Assembly: GCA_949752745.1 (NCBI GenBank)
Contig: OX457025.1
Coordinates: 47,295,601-47,359,600 of the forward strand
Direction: 5' to 3'
Length of the DNA: 64,000 nucleotides
From: Protula sp. h YS-2021
Taxonomy: Eukaryota > Annelida > Polychaeta > Sabellida > Serpulidae
How positions within the stretch are numbered: the first letter of the stretch is position 1; each line of letters begins with the position of its first letter. The notes under the pieces were generated by a model. The model did not search any database and was not told where the DNA came from. It saw only the letters and a list, made by a program, of their open reading frames with translations. A program made the translations under genes and the position numbers. This document shows positions 18,890 through 31,200 of the stretch, piece by piece.

Positions 18890-21770
18890 GCCCCAGTAGT
18901 TTCTAACCAGTTTAAATCGCTCCGCTAACTTTTTATGCAGGACCGCCGCTAGACTCCTTAATGTCTTCCCACAACCTCTCCCAAAAATGCATCATCGGAC
19001 CTATGACCTCCATCCATATAATCCTACGCGGATGCATATTTCAAAAAGTAGTTTCTCTACATTTGAAGAATCTCCAGTGGCTTTGCACAGTAAACACGTT
19101 TTATACACAACAGACTGAATTCCCGTTTAAGTTGGCTGTTGGACAACAACGCCATTCCCCCATTTTCAACATTCACTGTTCCATGCGATGATCTTACTCT
19201 GTATATGATTAAATTTCCTTTTGTGATCTTTCCCCATCCTTCCAGTTGTATTCAGCGATTTGCTTCGGTTTGGCTCATCTCATCACACTAACACCACGTC
19301 AGCTACTGTGGCGGTGCCGGTAATCTGATACCCCCAACCTCCAACATTTGAACCCCCTCCCACTCTAAGTTATAGTGCACCATGCATATAGTAGCTGGGA
19401 TACATAAAAATTGCTGTACGTGTTGTACCTGTCAGATCTTGGTTACCAATTAATGGCGTTGGCTGATATATGTGCACGTATTTTAAGTATGTCCAGTAAT
19501 TTTTCCAATATCCAAGCTTCGCTAGCACATCTCATAACTTTCTCCTATCCACTCGTATGTTTTTGCACATACAAGAAGACCAAAGGGTACCTACTTTTTC
19601 CGATTTCTTGTGGCTGTCTAGAATTTGCTATAGTATAAATGCACCATCTACCGCCCGCTTATCATTTGTATTTAAACGAGGAATTCTCGTTCCTCTGTGC
19701 TTTTATTCAACCAATTGCCTTCCAAAAACACCTTTCACACATTTGAAACTACGATTATCCCTCTATAGGTATCCACCTTATATAATAACTGTATTCGTTT
19801 TTTTTTTTGTTTTTTGTTTGTTTTTACGATTGTGGTATAATCCGTACATTCATAAAATATATATATAGACTCACATGTTTCCCTCTCTCATTTCGCATAT
19901 AAGACCATCACGACCATACACCTTAACCCCTGTTCTTTATACTTTCTAGGTCATTGCTCAAATCCTCTGTGACTTCTGCTGCTGGTGTCCTTCTATAGTT
20001 TTCCACACGAATTCCCAGCCACGCTGTGTGTATGTCGTTTGGAATTTCTTTTTCATATCTATAATGTCTAATGCCTCAGAGCACAGGCAAATTTCACCGA
20101 CCCACTCTGTTCAATTCATTCCTTTCTGTCCCTTTCCATAGTACCCCTCTGTAACCGGTTCCTGAGAATCCACAAGCCCGGTTTCCGTGAAAGCAAAAAC
20201 TCCAGTTTGAATCTTTGGATCACCGTCTTTTTCTCCTCTACTCTCGTATGACTATACAAAATACGTTCATCCATTCTTCTTCCATTCTTCGACACCTGGC
20301 AACAGGCCCTGCCTTTTCTCTTGCTGGCCGTTCTCTGCCCCACTATACCCTTACTATTATATATTTCCATTCCCTCCCATGCCAAGCCCTTTCTACCCTT
20401 TATTCCCTGCCCATAACCTTCATTTCTTTGACAGACACCTCCAAACCCCTGGCCAAAATATTTAACCCTGCCTCAGACCAGAGTAACCTGTCTCTCAAAT
20501 ACCTGTCTCATCTTTCCACCCAAAAAAATGCACTAACTCAGGCATTCGCCACCCCCCTAACTTTATGTGGTGTCCCACTCTCTCATTCATCTCTTCTTAC
20601 AATATAAAGTTCTCCTCCACTGAAACGCTTAATAAGCTGAAAAATCCTCCATCCACCCAGAGGGTATCTTTTTTACCAACCCCTGAAACAGACTTCACAA
20701 GGCCATCCTATTACCTATCATTAGATTTCCAATATCCTAATTCCTTTTGAAACTAAATCTTTCCCCTTTTTGTCATCCCAAAAGTCGTTCGTTCCTAGCA
20801 AAAAGCCAACCCAGCCTCCCCGTGTAATGACAAAGGTCTCATTTCGAATATATCCCTGATACCCCACGCTCTAGCCTTACTGGATCCCAATTTGCCTAAC
20901 ACATTTACTACCACTCTGCTTTTGTCTCTTTCTAGTCTTCTACGAAATTTCCCCCATCACAGAATATCCAGTTCCCCCAGCATCAGCACCACCGACGAGT
21001 TATCTCATCTTCTAGCATCCCACCCCCCTTCCCTAAAATCCCTTCCCACTCTTGTCCTCCTGTTTCATCTCTATTTAATTCTTCCCAAACCAGATTTGAA
21101 CTTTTTCGATTTCCCATGGTTTAAAATACCCCTCGATATCCACCTGCATAATTTTCCTCCCCATGAAATAGGAATGTCATCCCTGACCTTGATACCCCTC
21201 CTGCACCGTCTGAAAGATAAAATGTGCAGCTCATCAAAGAGTACTACGCTTTTAATCTCATATGTCGATAAATTGGACAGAAAATCGCTCTACCAACAGA
21301 ATACCATCCGATACCATCATCCTTTAATTTATCCCCTGCCCTTCTTTATCCACTACCACTCTGTGGCAATCGTAACCACTTTGACCTCTCACACTGAAGC
21401 CCCTGAACCGATAATCCAGGCTGCTTACCCGTCAACCACCTGCTCTGCTCCAGTTTCCCACCTTCTCCTGCTCCTCCTGTAACACCAACCTCAACTCTCT
21501 TCTTCTTAAACCTCTCTTTTATTCTCTGCCTTGTCCATTTTCTCCCCTAATTTTCATTTAGTTCCTTCCAAACACTTTCATCCTACAATCCACACATCTA
21601 AACGTGTCAGTGTCCTCTCCTTTTTTCAATTTGCCACCTCCATTCCCCACACTCTGACCCCTTAAACTAAGAGCACCTTTTCTCTGAATTCTTTCAACCC
21701 ATACTACTTTTCCCATTCTCTTTTTTCTATCATTATCCATGTTTCGTACCTTCTAATTTCATATTAAGTC
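18890..21770 (-). other. Decayed, strand-asymmetric segment; possible non-LTR retroelement remnant on the minus strand
   Basis: The plus strand is strongly C/T-rich and the minus strand A/G-rich, especially 19880-21770, unlike the neighbouring AT-rich DNA. Minus-strand fragments look protein-like: 21740-21558 starts ATG and reads 'KKRMGKVVWVERIQRKG' and 'DTFRCVDCRMK', and 19060-18950 reads 'MMHFWERLWEDIKESSGG'. Plus-strand open frames (for example 20892-21482) are pyrimidine-run artefacts rich in Ser, Pro and Leu. No catalytic motif is recognised, so the retroelement idea is weak. Confidence 0.3.
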
Positions 21771-24084
21771 GTAACACAACAGCGAAAAATGCCGTTCGCG
21801 CCCAGGAAGGGGACGCTGTCTTGTGTTCATTAACGACCCATGCAAGACTAACAACAAGTGTTGCCCACTCAGATTTGGCAAAAATTTATCTTAGACACTC
21901 TGCTTTCATCACCCATGTCCCCAAAAGAGGTCCCAGTAAATGTTAATACACGCACCCATGTCATAATTGCTGCTTCCGCTGTAACAGGGGAGAGGGGAGT
22001 GGAAGTTAACCAATTATAGTGGAAACGTGTCTTAAAAATTGGTTTTTTAAGTTGTGCAGAAAATAATGAGAATGCTATTTTTAAAAAGAGTGGTTTATCA
22101 CGCATATTTGTTTATTATTTATACTACCTTCCTTGTCTTCGACCTCCGATCTAATTTTTTGCGGCCTTCTTTATTTCATGAGTACCCATTTTAAAAGGAA
22201 ATATTAGAAAGTCGAGGAGCGAAACACAAAAGCTTTGTTGACGCGTTTATTCACGATTCTATCCAAGTTAACGTCCGCACACCCCAGAGGACAAATGGTG
22301 CATCAGCGATCTAAACGCTAACTCTCCGTGCTGACAAACGGTACAAAAACTGAAACAATACATTGAACACACGTGTTAAACCCAAATTACATGCCTAAAT
22401 AAATGCCATTTAGGACACAAGTCGATACTCGATTACTGATTTGAAACCCAGTATTTCAATAAACAAACTGCTGTCATTTCGAGAGAAAACTCTGGAAAGT
22501 GCACACGTCTTACGAAAAATGGCAGAATTTTACGAGAAATAACACAACAAATTAGCACGAAATACTGCCTTAAACAGACATACTTCTATATTTGGAGAAC
22601 GAGGTAAGTAATTATTTACAGCGCAAACCCACATATTTATGACAAATTATTGCGATTCGAGTGAATTCTTACCAAAAACTATTGGGCTTCTCCGAATAAC
22701 TTTCTAAGATTTTTATCCCGTTTTATTTATTAAAGATTTCACAATTTCACAATTTCGGTTGTGTGTTTTATTTCTTGTCCACATTTAGGACCAGGACTTT
22801 TGTCCGTTTCAATATCTTAAACTCATTTGAATTTTTCTTCGGTCACTGAACAAGTTACCAGATTCACTCAGTTTTTTAATGTGAGATTCAATCACTGAGG
22901 GCGGGTCCTCGACCGACCCTAATCCCGGGTCCTTATTGGTTGGAATCCTAGTGTAGACCTCCGTGTGGGGGAGGGAGAGAAGAGGGAGCAGTGCTGACCC
23001 AAGAATAACCGTTTCCATTGGGGCATCCTTACTACCCAATAAGAGAACGGCACTGCTTATCTTGGCCCGAACGACAAGTCCACAAAGGTTCAAAGGCGGT
23101 GATCTTACGCAATAATGAGATATACACCCGCTGGCTCACATCCATGAAATCTATGGGGGAGCTCGATCAAAGGGGAAAAGCCGGGAAGAGGGGAGATTCC
23201 GTCTGATAAGGGGAACAATGGGAATGTTTACCCGACTGATACAGCCCTCATATTACAATACATCAAGGATTTCCCTCTGCAAACAGCAGCCCTTTTAATC
23301 ACACAATATTTTAAACCCATTGAAACACACGCATCTGGAGTTAAGTTTAAACTAACAATGGGTAAAGAGCAATGGCAAAACATGACACAATACATTTCTA
23401 AGACAATAATAAAAAATCGCTAGCAGCGGTTTTTACAGGCCATGTCCGATATTTTTTAGGTTTAGAGGGTGTGCAGCTAATTTTTCGCGTTGGCTGTTTC
23501 TTAACAGCTGGATTTGTCATTTTTTGTGCTTGTGTGTTTGGAATAAACCTTACTTTAATACTTTTGGAAATGGGGTGTTAGAAAAAGAGACACAAGAGAC
23601 CGTACTGCAGCAGAAGTTATCTGGTGGATAGCTGCAGAACTGCATAAACAGCCAAAGAGGTTAACTGATAACCCAAAACGATTTGTTGTCATGCCCAATT
23701 AATTAACAGATGGCGCCGTGAAAATATAAACAATATGGCGGAATATTTTGTGCCAGTCGAGAAAAATTGACACTTTTAACAGTTAAGTTTAGCTGTGTTG
23801 TTTTACTGGTTATTGCCATGATTACAAAGATTGCATAGAAGTAGGAAAAAACTGTTTGATCGTATATTGCTACCAAGAAACCCAGATTTTCGTCTGTGCA
23901 TGCTGCACACATGCCCGAACATGGTCCTACATAGCTCCGAGTTAGCTGTGACTTGAATAATCTCTCTGTCAGACCTACGAAGCCCCCCCCCCCCCCCTGC
24001 CCACTAATTGAGGTTAACTTCATATCTTCTGAGGCATGAATACTGCATATTAGTCCCTATTATTTAAACATTTACTGTAAGTTC
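21771..24084. other. No gene seen
   Basis: Mixed-composition sequence with a C run at 23984-23997. Open frames are short and unremarkable. Confidence 0.5.
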
Positions 24085-24335
24085 ATGCACAAAATAGGAG
24101 AGATTTGTGGTTATTTCCACATTTTTTAAGAATGCGTAACACAGAGGTTATGTATCGTTGTCGTTGTACTTTGAAGGCCTTTAGCAAATGCCAATAAAGA
24201 CTTATTGGTCGTAGTAATTCGCACTGCATCGCCACAGAGGTGCCTGAAAGCGAGCGTAGTTGACTTGTATATCGTCATATAGCGAAGCCTTGAAGCGGGT
24301 GCGCGGAATCTCAGTAGAATGTGTTCTTCGGGCTG
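24085..24335. repeat. Dispersed 250-bp repeat, copy 1
   Basis: Carries 'gagatttgtggttatttcc', 'gcgtaacacagaggtt', 'actttgaaggcctttagc' and 'cacagaggtgcctgaaagcg'. It is shared in order with 25085-25330 and 26185-26450. Confidence 0.7.
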
Positions 24336-25084
24336 ATACAAAGCTCCGATTCAGCTCTGACTTCAGTGACATCGTGTATCTCTCAGTCAGAGCTGCAAAG
24401 CCCTGCATTGTTCCGCTAATAGGGATCAACTGCATATCTTCTGAGGTACGAATCCTGCATACTAGTCCCAGGTATTCAAACATTTACGAGGGAGAGGGGA
24501 TAGAATTGGCTAGAGTAGATCGTAATAGGTGACAACAAAATGCTATATTCCAACTCCACTAAATAAGTCAACGGCAAGTTTTGCAATCATATCGACTTAA
24601 ATATACATCATTTTTTTATATTTGACAAAATAAATTTGTTTTGTTTTGAAGGTGTTCTTTTTCATTTCACCAATTTGTTCTCCTCCCCCTCGTACAGAAA
24701 GTTCATACATAACGCACCTTATTATGTGTAAAACAGGCACAGTTTTTAATAGGCTGTTTATCTTTTATTTCTTCATTAAAGTGCAGAACAGTTAGCTTCC
24801 GCACCGACCTGTCAAATGTTTGTTTACATTCTGGCCTTTAAATGTCACGTGACCAAAGTCAAGTGACCAAAAATTTACATGAAGGGGTTATAGATTATGT
24901 GTAAAACATGCGCTAAAATAGTGCAGAATTAAGTATAAATTTATTTTGTACACCAACAATATTTAACTTTTAATGTCTTCATTTGTTTTTGAAATATTAA
25001 TTCAAAATTGTTTTGGTGGGTAATTGCAAAAATTATTGTTACTTTTGTCAAGTAATAAACTATGCTCCCTGTATACAAACAAGT
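24336..25084. other. No gene seen
   Basis: AT-rich sequence between two copies of the 250-bp repeat, with no motif recognised. Confidence 0.45.
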
Positions 25085-25330
25085 GACAATAATTGCGGGA
25101 GATTTGTTATTTCCGTATTATTTTCTTTTAAAGAAAGCGTAGCACAACAGTTGTATATCATTGCCGTTATACTTTGAGGGCCTTGAACAAATGCTTGTGG
25201 GTTGTTAAATCTCGCTTTAAGATGCCACAGAGGTGCCTCAAAGCAAGCGCAGGTAACTTGCATATCGCTATATAGGGAGGATTTGAAGCGGTGCGTGGAA
25301 ACCTTGTAGCGTGCCGCTTCTTAGAGCTAG
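25085..25330. repeat. Dispersed 250-bp repeat, copy 2
   Basis: Carries 'gcgtagcacaacagttgt', 'ctttgagggccttgaac' and 'cacagaggtgcctcaaagc', in the same orientation as copies 1 and 3. Confidence 0.7.
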
Positions 25331-26184
25331 GCCGTACACGGAGAGAAACATGAATCTGAACAGCACATCGTAGTTGGCAAAACTGAAAATGTGTTCTTTT
25401 AATATGAAAACAACATTTACGGTTATTCCAGCTTATTTACAAATCTGAACCCACACAATTCACCACGACATCCTCACAAGTGAAGAAAATCTTCTGCAGC
25501 TAAAAGACCAATACTGAAGTGAAGCTATCGGGATATTTTCTGTCAGTAGGTTTTTTATGCGGAGACCTCATTTCAGGAGAAAACAAAGCTTATATCCACA
25601 TTTCCTTACTCCGCAAGTTTAATATGAAATGTAAACGTTAAATTGCACACTTCGGCCGAACGAAATTCAAGAGAAAGAAGATCATAAACTGGCAAAATAA
25701 CTGGTGTGGTAAATGGTTGCACCGGCAAGGAGCCTATATGTGTTTTATGTGCGAACCGGAAAAAAAATTGCCACTACTTTGTGATTTGACTGATTTTGCT
25801 ACTGAAATTTTGTAGTCAAGCCCGTGAGATACACTTTCCCAAGTATATGGTGCTACGAACATTCAGTAGCAAAATGGGAAAAGTAGATTCAATCTGTCTC
25901 CGTCAAATTTCTCATTCTACGATGCTCCCACAATCCTTTCAGTTTCCAGTCTCGGCTCCCTGATCCCATCTGTGGTAACACACTCACAGGCGGCATAATC
26001 TCAGCATCCAACCTTGAGTCCTTTAATACGCAGCTGTACGCCGCGAACTGAGCTCTTCAGTCTGCTGATTTTAGTCAACACTGTATATGTGACACAAAAT
26101 TTTATCTGCGAACTAGTCTGTCACGTATGCACACACATTTCGGGAATATTCTAATTCCTAAAGAGGACAGTGTGTATGTATATT
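25331..26184. other. No gene seen
   Basis: Ordinary sequence with no supported open frame. Confidence 0.45.
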
Positions 26185-26450
26185 ATTACGGGAGATTCGT
26201 AGTTATTTCCACATTCTTTCTTTAAAAGAAAGCGTAACATAGAAGTTGTATGTCATTGTCTTAGAGCTTTGAGGACCTTTAGTCAACACTGATAAAAACA
26301 TGTGGGTCGTTTAATCTCGCACAGTATCGCCACAGCGACGCCTCAAAGCGAGCGAAGTTGACATTGTTTTAACGTTTCACAGAGCGGAATTCAAGTGGTA
26401 ATCCCATCCCTCAGTAGCGAGCTGCATCTTGGAGTTATGTCTACACGAGT
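26185..26450. repeat. Dispersed 250-bp repeat, copy 3
   Basis: Carries 'gggagattcgtagttatttc', 'gcgtaacatagaagttg' and 'cgcctcaaagcgagcgaag'. All three copies are 70-85 percent alike by eye and lie about 1 kb apart. Confidence 0.7.
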
Positions 26451-26959
26451 CATCGTGTGAAGATGGAAAGGGCCGGCTGGGACTAGTCTGAATATCATAT
26501 AAACTGAGCTCTACGATGCGGCTCACTGCCGAAGGATCTTAAAAAATACGGAAAATAACCGCAAATCGCCCGCAATAATTTGTCATTTACAAACAGGATG
26601 CATGCCTTATTGCAAAGAACTCCAAAGATAAATTTTGCGCGTACTCGAAATACACGAAATATGAATTTACAATGCAAAAAGCACGGGAAAACCAAAAAAA
26701 TCAACTTTTCAGGTATAAAGAATAAGTTTGTGCTTAATTTTGTATCTTTCAATAACTGAATATATTTTTGCAAACAAAGCATAGTCTCTTTACTCAGGTT
26801 CCGTGATATTAAAACCCGGAACACAAGTAAACATTTGAGGGCTGAGCTCTGCAGCATAATTGTCTCAACTGCAACTAAAAAAAAAAACTTAAAGAAATAT
26901 ACGTTATATAAAAGTTGTGCGTGTTGTGCAAAAAGGCACAGCATGCACATACATGTGAC
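26451..26959. other. No gene seen
   Basis: AT-rich, with an A run near 26876-26888. Confidence 0.45.
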
Positions 26960-27530
26960 CAGGAATTCGGGTAATCAGGCAATGCGCATATTCCCTGAAA
27001 TGTTCAGCGAATTCACGTATTCGCTGCGAGCACCAGGCAATTCGCGTATTCCCTGAAATGCTCGGCGAATTCACGTATTCGCTGCGAGCACCAGGCAATT
27101 CGCGCATTCCCTGAAATGTTCGGTGAATTCACGTATTCGCTGCGAGCACCAGGCAGTTCGCGTATTCCCTGAAATGTTCAGCGAATTCACATATTCGCTG
27201 CGGGGCGGCAGGCAGTTCGCGTATTCCCTGAAATGTTCAGCGAATTCACGTATTCGCTGCAAGCACGAGGCAATTCGCGCGTTCCCTGAAATGTTCAGCG
27301 AATTCATGTATTCGCTGCAAGCACCAGACAGTTCGCGTATTCCCTGAAATGTTCAGCGAATTCACATATTCGCTGCGGGGCAGTAGGCAATTCGCGTATT
27401 CCTTGAAATGTTCAGCGAATTCACGTATTCGCTGCAAGCACCAGGCAGTTCGCATATTCCCTGAAATGTTCAGCGAATTCACGTATTCGCTGCAAGCACG
27501 AGGCAATTCGCGTATTCCCTGAAATGAAGG
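26960..27530. repeat. 58-bp minisatellite, about ten copies
   Basis: The unit contains 'attccctgaaatgttcagcg', 'aattcacgtattcgctgc' and 'gagcaccaggcaattcgcgt'. Each unit has the small palindrome GCGAAT...ATTCGC around TCACGT. Copies are 90 percent or more alike. Open frames on both strands are repeat artefacts. Confidence 0.95.
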
Positions 27531-27699
27531 TCTGGAGGACATGCGAATTCCCTAAATACAAATTGTTTATTATGAAAAAACATAGGCTATTGTTTTTGCT
27601 ATAAATACAAAGCATGTGAATATTTTAGTGATAAAACGCCGTTTTCGATTTTTGTTGGTGTATTTAACGTCTTTGCCGAGGGTATAAGAAGCGAAAGTT

Positions 27700-28040
27700 T
27701 TGTTTGCAGGTAGGTGTATTAAATGGAAAGCAAAAGTATTTTTCAAGACATGATGTGACGACAGTACTATTCTGTACGCACGCATCTTCCCACACGCTTG
27801 GCACGTGTAACTGTCTGTTGCTGGAGTTAGCTTGGAGCGGCTCTTTCTCAGTATACGCTTCTCTGCCAGATCATTTATACGTCTCCTTTCGACACTTTTC
27901 ACTGCTACATGGCACATGTTTCTCCACAAACTCATGGACTCGGCCTCACGTTGCCAGTCCTTGGTGTACATATGGTGCGACTTCAGATTGGACATTAGCG
28001 TGTTTTTACATCGAAGACACGGACCGCCGTTATACATCAC
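27700..28040 (-). pseudogene. C-terminal fragment of a LINE reverse transcriptase (RTE/Jockey-like)
   Basis: The minus-strand frame reads 'KDWQREAESMSLWRNMCH', 'VERRRINDLAEKRILRKSRS', then 'YTCQACGKMRAYRIVLSSHH'. A W-x-x-x...E-R...AEKR...C-x2-CGK...R-I-x-L-x-SH order is typical of the last hundred residues of many invertebrate LINE ORF2 proteins. The polymerase core is absent, so the fragment is dead. It ends about 80 bases before the first recognised CEP290 exon. Confidence 0.6.
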
Positions 28041-28111
28041 AACCTACCCCCCCCCCCCCCCGAATAACAACGAAAGTGTCGCTATATTTGGGTGTCTCAT
28101 AATGTGACATA

Positions 28112-28121
28112 TTTCTAACAG
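28112..28121 (+). promoter_or_regulatory. CEP290: Probable splice acceptor of the ATG-containing CEP290 exon
   Basis: TTTCTAACAG fits a 3' splice site 46 bases before the ATG. In vertebrates the CEP290 ATG also lies in the second exon, after a noncoding first exon. The noncoding exon and promoter are not identified here. Confidence 0.5.
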
Positions 28122-28167
28122 AATCAAACCCTGAAGAAAGCAGATTTGGAGCCGCAAAGCTTTCATC

Positions 28168-28266
28168 ATGGCACCTCTCGACTGGGATAAATTGATGGAA
28201 GTCGACACAGCGACCTTTGAAGATGACGCTCAAGCTGCGGACGACATGATTGATGTGCTGGGGGAT
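28168..28266 (+). CDS. CEP290: CEP290 coding exon 1 (residues 1-33)
   Basis: Starts MAPLDWDKLMEVD, matching the human start (W-K/D-x-M-x-VD) and followed by an acidic stretch. The donor is GTAAGT, phase 0. Confidence 0.92.
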
Positions 28267-31200
28267 GTAAGTTAACCTAAGCTGCTCTGTCCCAAGGCCG
28301 AATATTTTTAGATTTGTGTGTGTTATACTGTTGTTTTAGCGCCAGCCTCCCTCCCCTCGTCTACAGAAGGGGAGCAGGGCGAGAAGAGGCATTCAGCTGG
28401 GGCAACAGATATACATGCATCCCATGTAGTATGTTAATGCCACTTGCGCGTTTTAAAAACCCTTGTATAAAATCTGGTGGAAGTGGCATACACAAAATGT
28501 CTAGAAGCGTGGCTGTTGAAAAAGATCTTTTAAAGATATGGAGGCAACATTTTTGTCACCAAAAATAACAAGAACCATTTACAGGAATGAAAAAAATTAT
28601 CGTTTCTGAAAAGAAATTGTGTTTGATTAGGTTCATGGCGACCGGTTTGGTATTTGTTGCTTTAGCTTTTTCATCCTTTTTATTGATTGTATATCTATGT
28701 ATTAATTTAATTTTCCTTATTTCTTTTTATCGTCGCTGGGCTACACTCATCACTTGTGGGAAAATTGTTAAGCAATTTTTCAAGATGCTACTCGTCCTAC
28801 ATTTCTGGTTCGATTGTTCTGAAATTTGGTGGGAATTCTCCCTGGGTAATCCTCGGGTCGTAAATCTGCCAAAATATTGGCCACATTTATAAAAACACAG
28901 AAATGCTACTCTTCCTACAATCCGGCCCGATTGTGTTGAAATTATTGACAGTAATGTTCCCTCAGGCGCCTGCATCAGGCGTGTATTTTCATTGGCTGTT
29001 TGACCAAAATTAGTCAAAATATTGACCAAAAACGGTCAAGGTGCAGAAAAATCATAAGGTGCTCCTACAGTATGCTTCTTGATCAGTCGTAGGGTGTGGA
29101 CGCGGTCATTGCCAAGTCGGTAGCGCGTTGGGTGTCCCACAGATCTAGCCCGTTTAGTTTTGGCAGCCTTCTTGGCCATGGGGCCTTCTACTAAATCCAC
29201 GGACATTCTTGTTCATGTATTGGCTGATGTTACAGCTTCGATAGTGTGATGTAGCCGTTTCTTTGTAAATCTGACGTCAGCGTGTTGTCGGTGCTGCTTC
29301 AAACATCTGTGAAACGTCACTGAAAATTAATTAGGCGTTGCAAGAACAACCAAATGGCAGCCGCTTTTTGTTTGGATATGCTTATCGATTTACGCATCCA
29401 AAAAAAGTCTTTCGACGCAATCACCTTGTTTTGTTTCTTATCAGTTTGATCCAGGCGAGCAAACCAGCGTAGAGAAATGGCGAAAGTTGTTTGACGTCAC
29501 TCAAGCACTTATGATCATGAAGGCGACCCAAGCGCAGGTAGCCGAGGAGGAACTGGCCGAAGTGGCAGCAGAAGAGGGCAAATCAACGGCAAAGCGAGGT
29601 ACTTCAGCTCAACCAGTATCCTGGTGAAATATGCCGGTATCGGGATTAATGGTAAATTGCATCCTGTGCCGTTCAGCTCATGTAGCACTGCTTACTTTTT
29701 CAAATTTTGAAAGGGATTTTGAAATTTGTTTACGCTGCGTCTGAACAGCACGGAGTGAAAAAAATGTAGTATTTGGGACTCACAAACTGAATCAACAGAT
29801 GCAAACAAAATACTTCGTGCAAATGTGATTTTAATACTGGAGATTTGGCGGCCATCTGATAACAGCTCGCCTCATGCGGTCTTGTCGACGGGTCAGTCAG
29901 AGCTTATCGGGCGAGTTTACGGATCCAAAATTTTGGACCCGTTCAAGCCCCAGGCTTGATTTCCAATAAGGGTGTCTAATGTGATCCAGTTTATATTTGC
30001 TGATTAGATCAAGATATCGAGGAGCTGAAGAGAGAACTGGAGATCCTGAAAAGAGAAAATAAGGAGTTACAGGTATATGGCAAATGCCTTGTAGAGCGCC
30101 AGTTACATTTCGAATGAGAGACTATATTGAGGCTTAATAATGTCACTTGGCGTCTTAATGGGGTTTCTCGACGTCTTGATGAGGTAACTGGACGTCTTGT
30201 TGAGGACCTCGACGCCTTAATTGGGTAACACGGCAGCTCGATGCGTACTTTGCGTACGTAATGATGTAATTTTAGTGAAGTAACTCGATGTCTTAATGAG
30301 GTAACCCTGCACGTTAATGAGGTAACGCGGCATCTTAATGAAGTAACTCGATATCTTAATACGGTAACCCTGCACGTTAATGAGGTAACGCGGCATCTTA
30401 ATGAAGTAACTCGATATCTTAATACGGTAACCCTGCACGTTAATGAGGTAACGCGGCATCTTAATGAAGTAACTCAATATCTTAATGGGATAGCCCGGGC
30501 ACATTAATGAGGTAACGCGGCATCTTAATGAAGTAACTCAATATCTTAATGGGATAGCCCGGGCACATTAATGAGGTAACGCGGCATCTTAATGAAGTAA
30601 CTCGATATCTTAATGGGGTAACCCGGGCACGTTAATGAGGTAACGCGGCATCTTAATGAAGTAACTCGATATCTTAATGGGGTAACCCGGGCACATTAAT
30701 GAGGTAACGCGGCATCTTAGTGAGGTAGCTCGATGTCTCAGGAAGTGGAGTGGACTGCGTTCACATGTGTCCATGCGTCTGCTTGTAGCGGTTTGGTAAA
30801 GGCGTCACGGGCGAGGAGCCAGATTCCAAAGACATGCGCCATTTACGAGACGAGCTTTTCGAGCTGGAGAATCAACTGGAGAGGAAAGAGAAAGAATATC
30901 GAGAAAAAGATATCCAGTATCAGGAGGAAAGGTCAACATGTGAAAAGGTGGGTGACATTTCGGTACAATATTCAGTTCGCCATTACGGTACGGTTGTAAG
31001 TTGTCAAGTGTTAATGTTATGTGAATCTTGTTGACAGGAAGTAACTGTGTTGTTTGTTATTAGTGCCGTTAAAAACGAGTTTGAATAAAGGAAATGTGAC
31101 AATGTGAAAATGAAAAATTTATTTAAAAGTAAACAATTGTTTTGAAAAAAAACCGATGTTGTTTGGGTATGAAAGGAGAAGCATACAGGCTGCGGTAACG

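Noticed and set aside
20892..21482. 196-codon plus-strand frame
   Set aside because: Its Ser, Pro, Leu and Thr excess follows from the C/T-rich strand. It has no domain, and the possible coding remnants are on the other strand.
26960..27530. CRISPR-like appearance of the 58-bp array
   Set aside because: The whole unit repeats with no unique spacers, and the setting is a eukaryotic genome.
29095..29170. tRNA-like phrase 'gccaagtcggtagcgcgttg'
   Set aside because: It could not be folded into a cloverleaf with A and B boxes at proper spacing.
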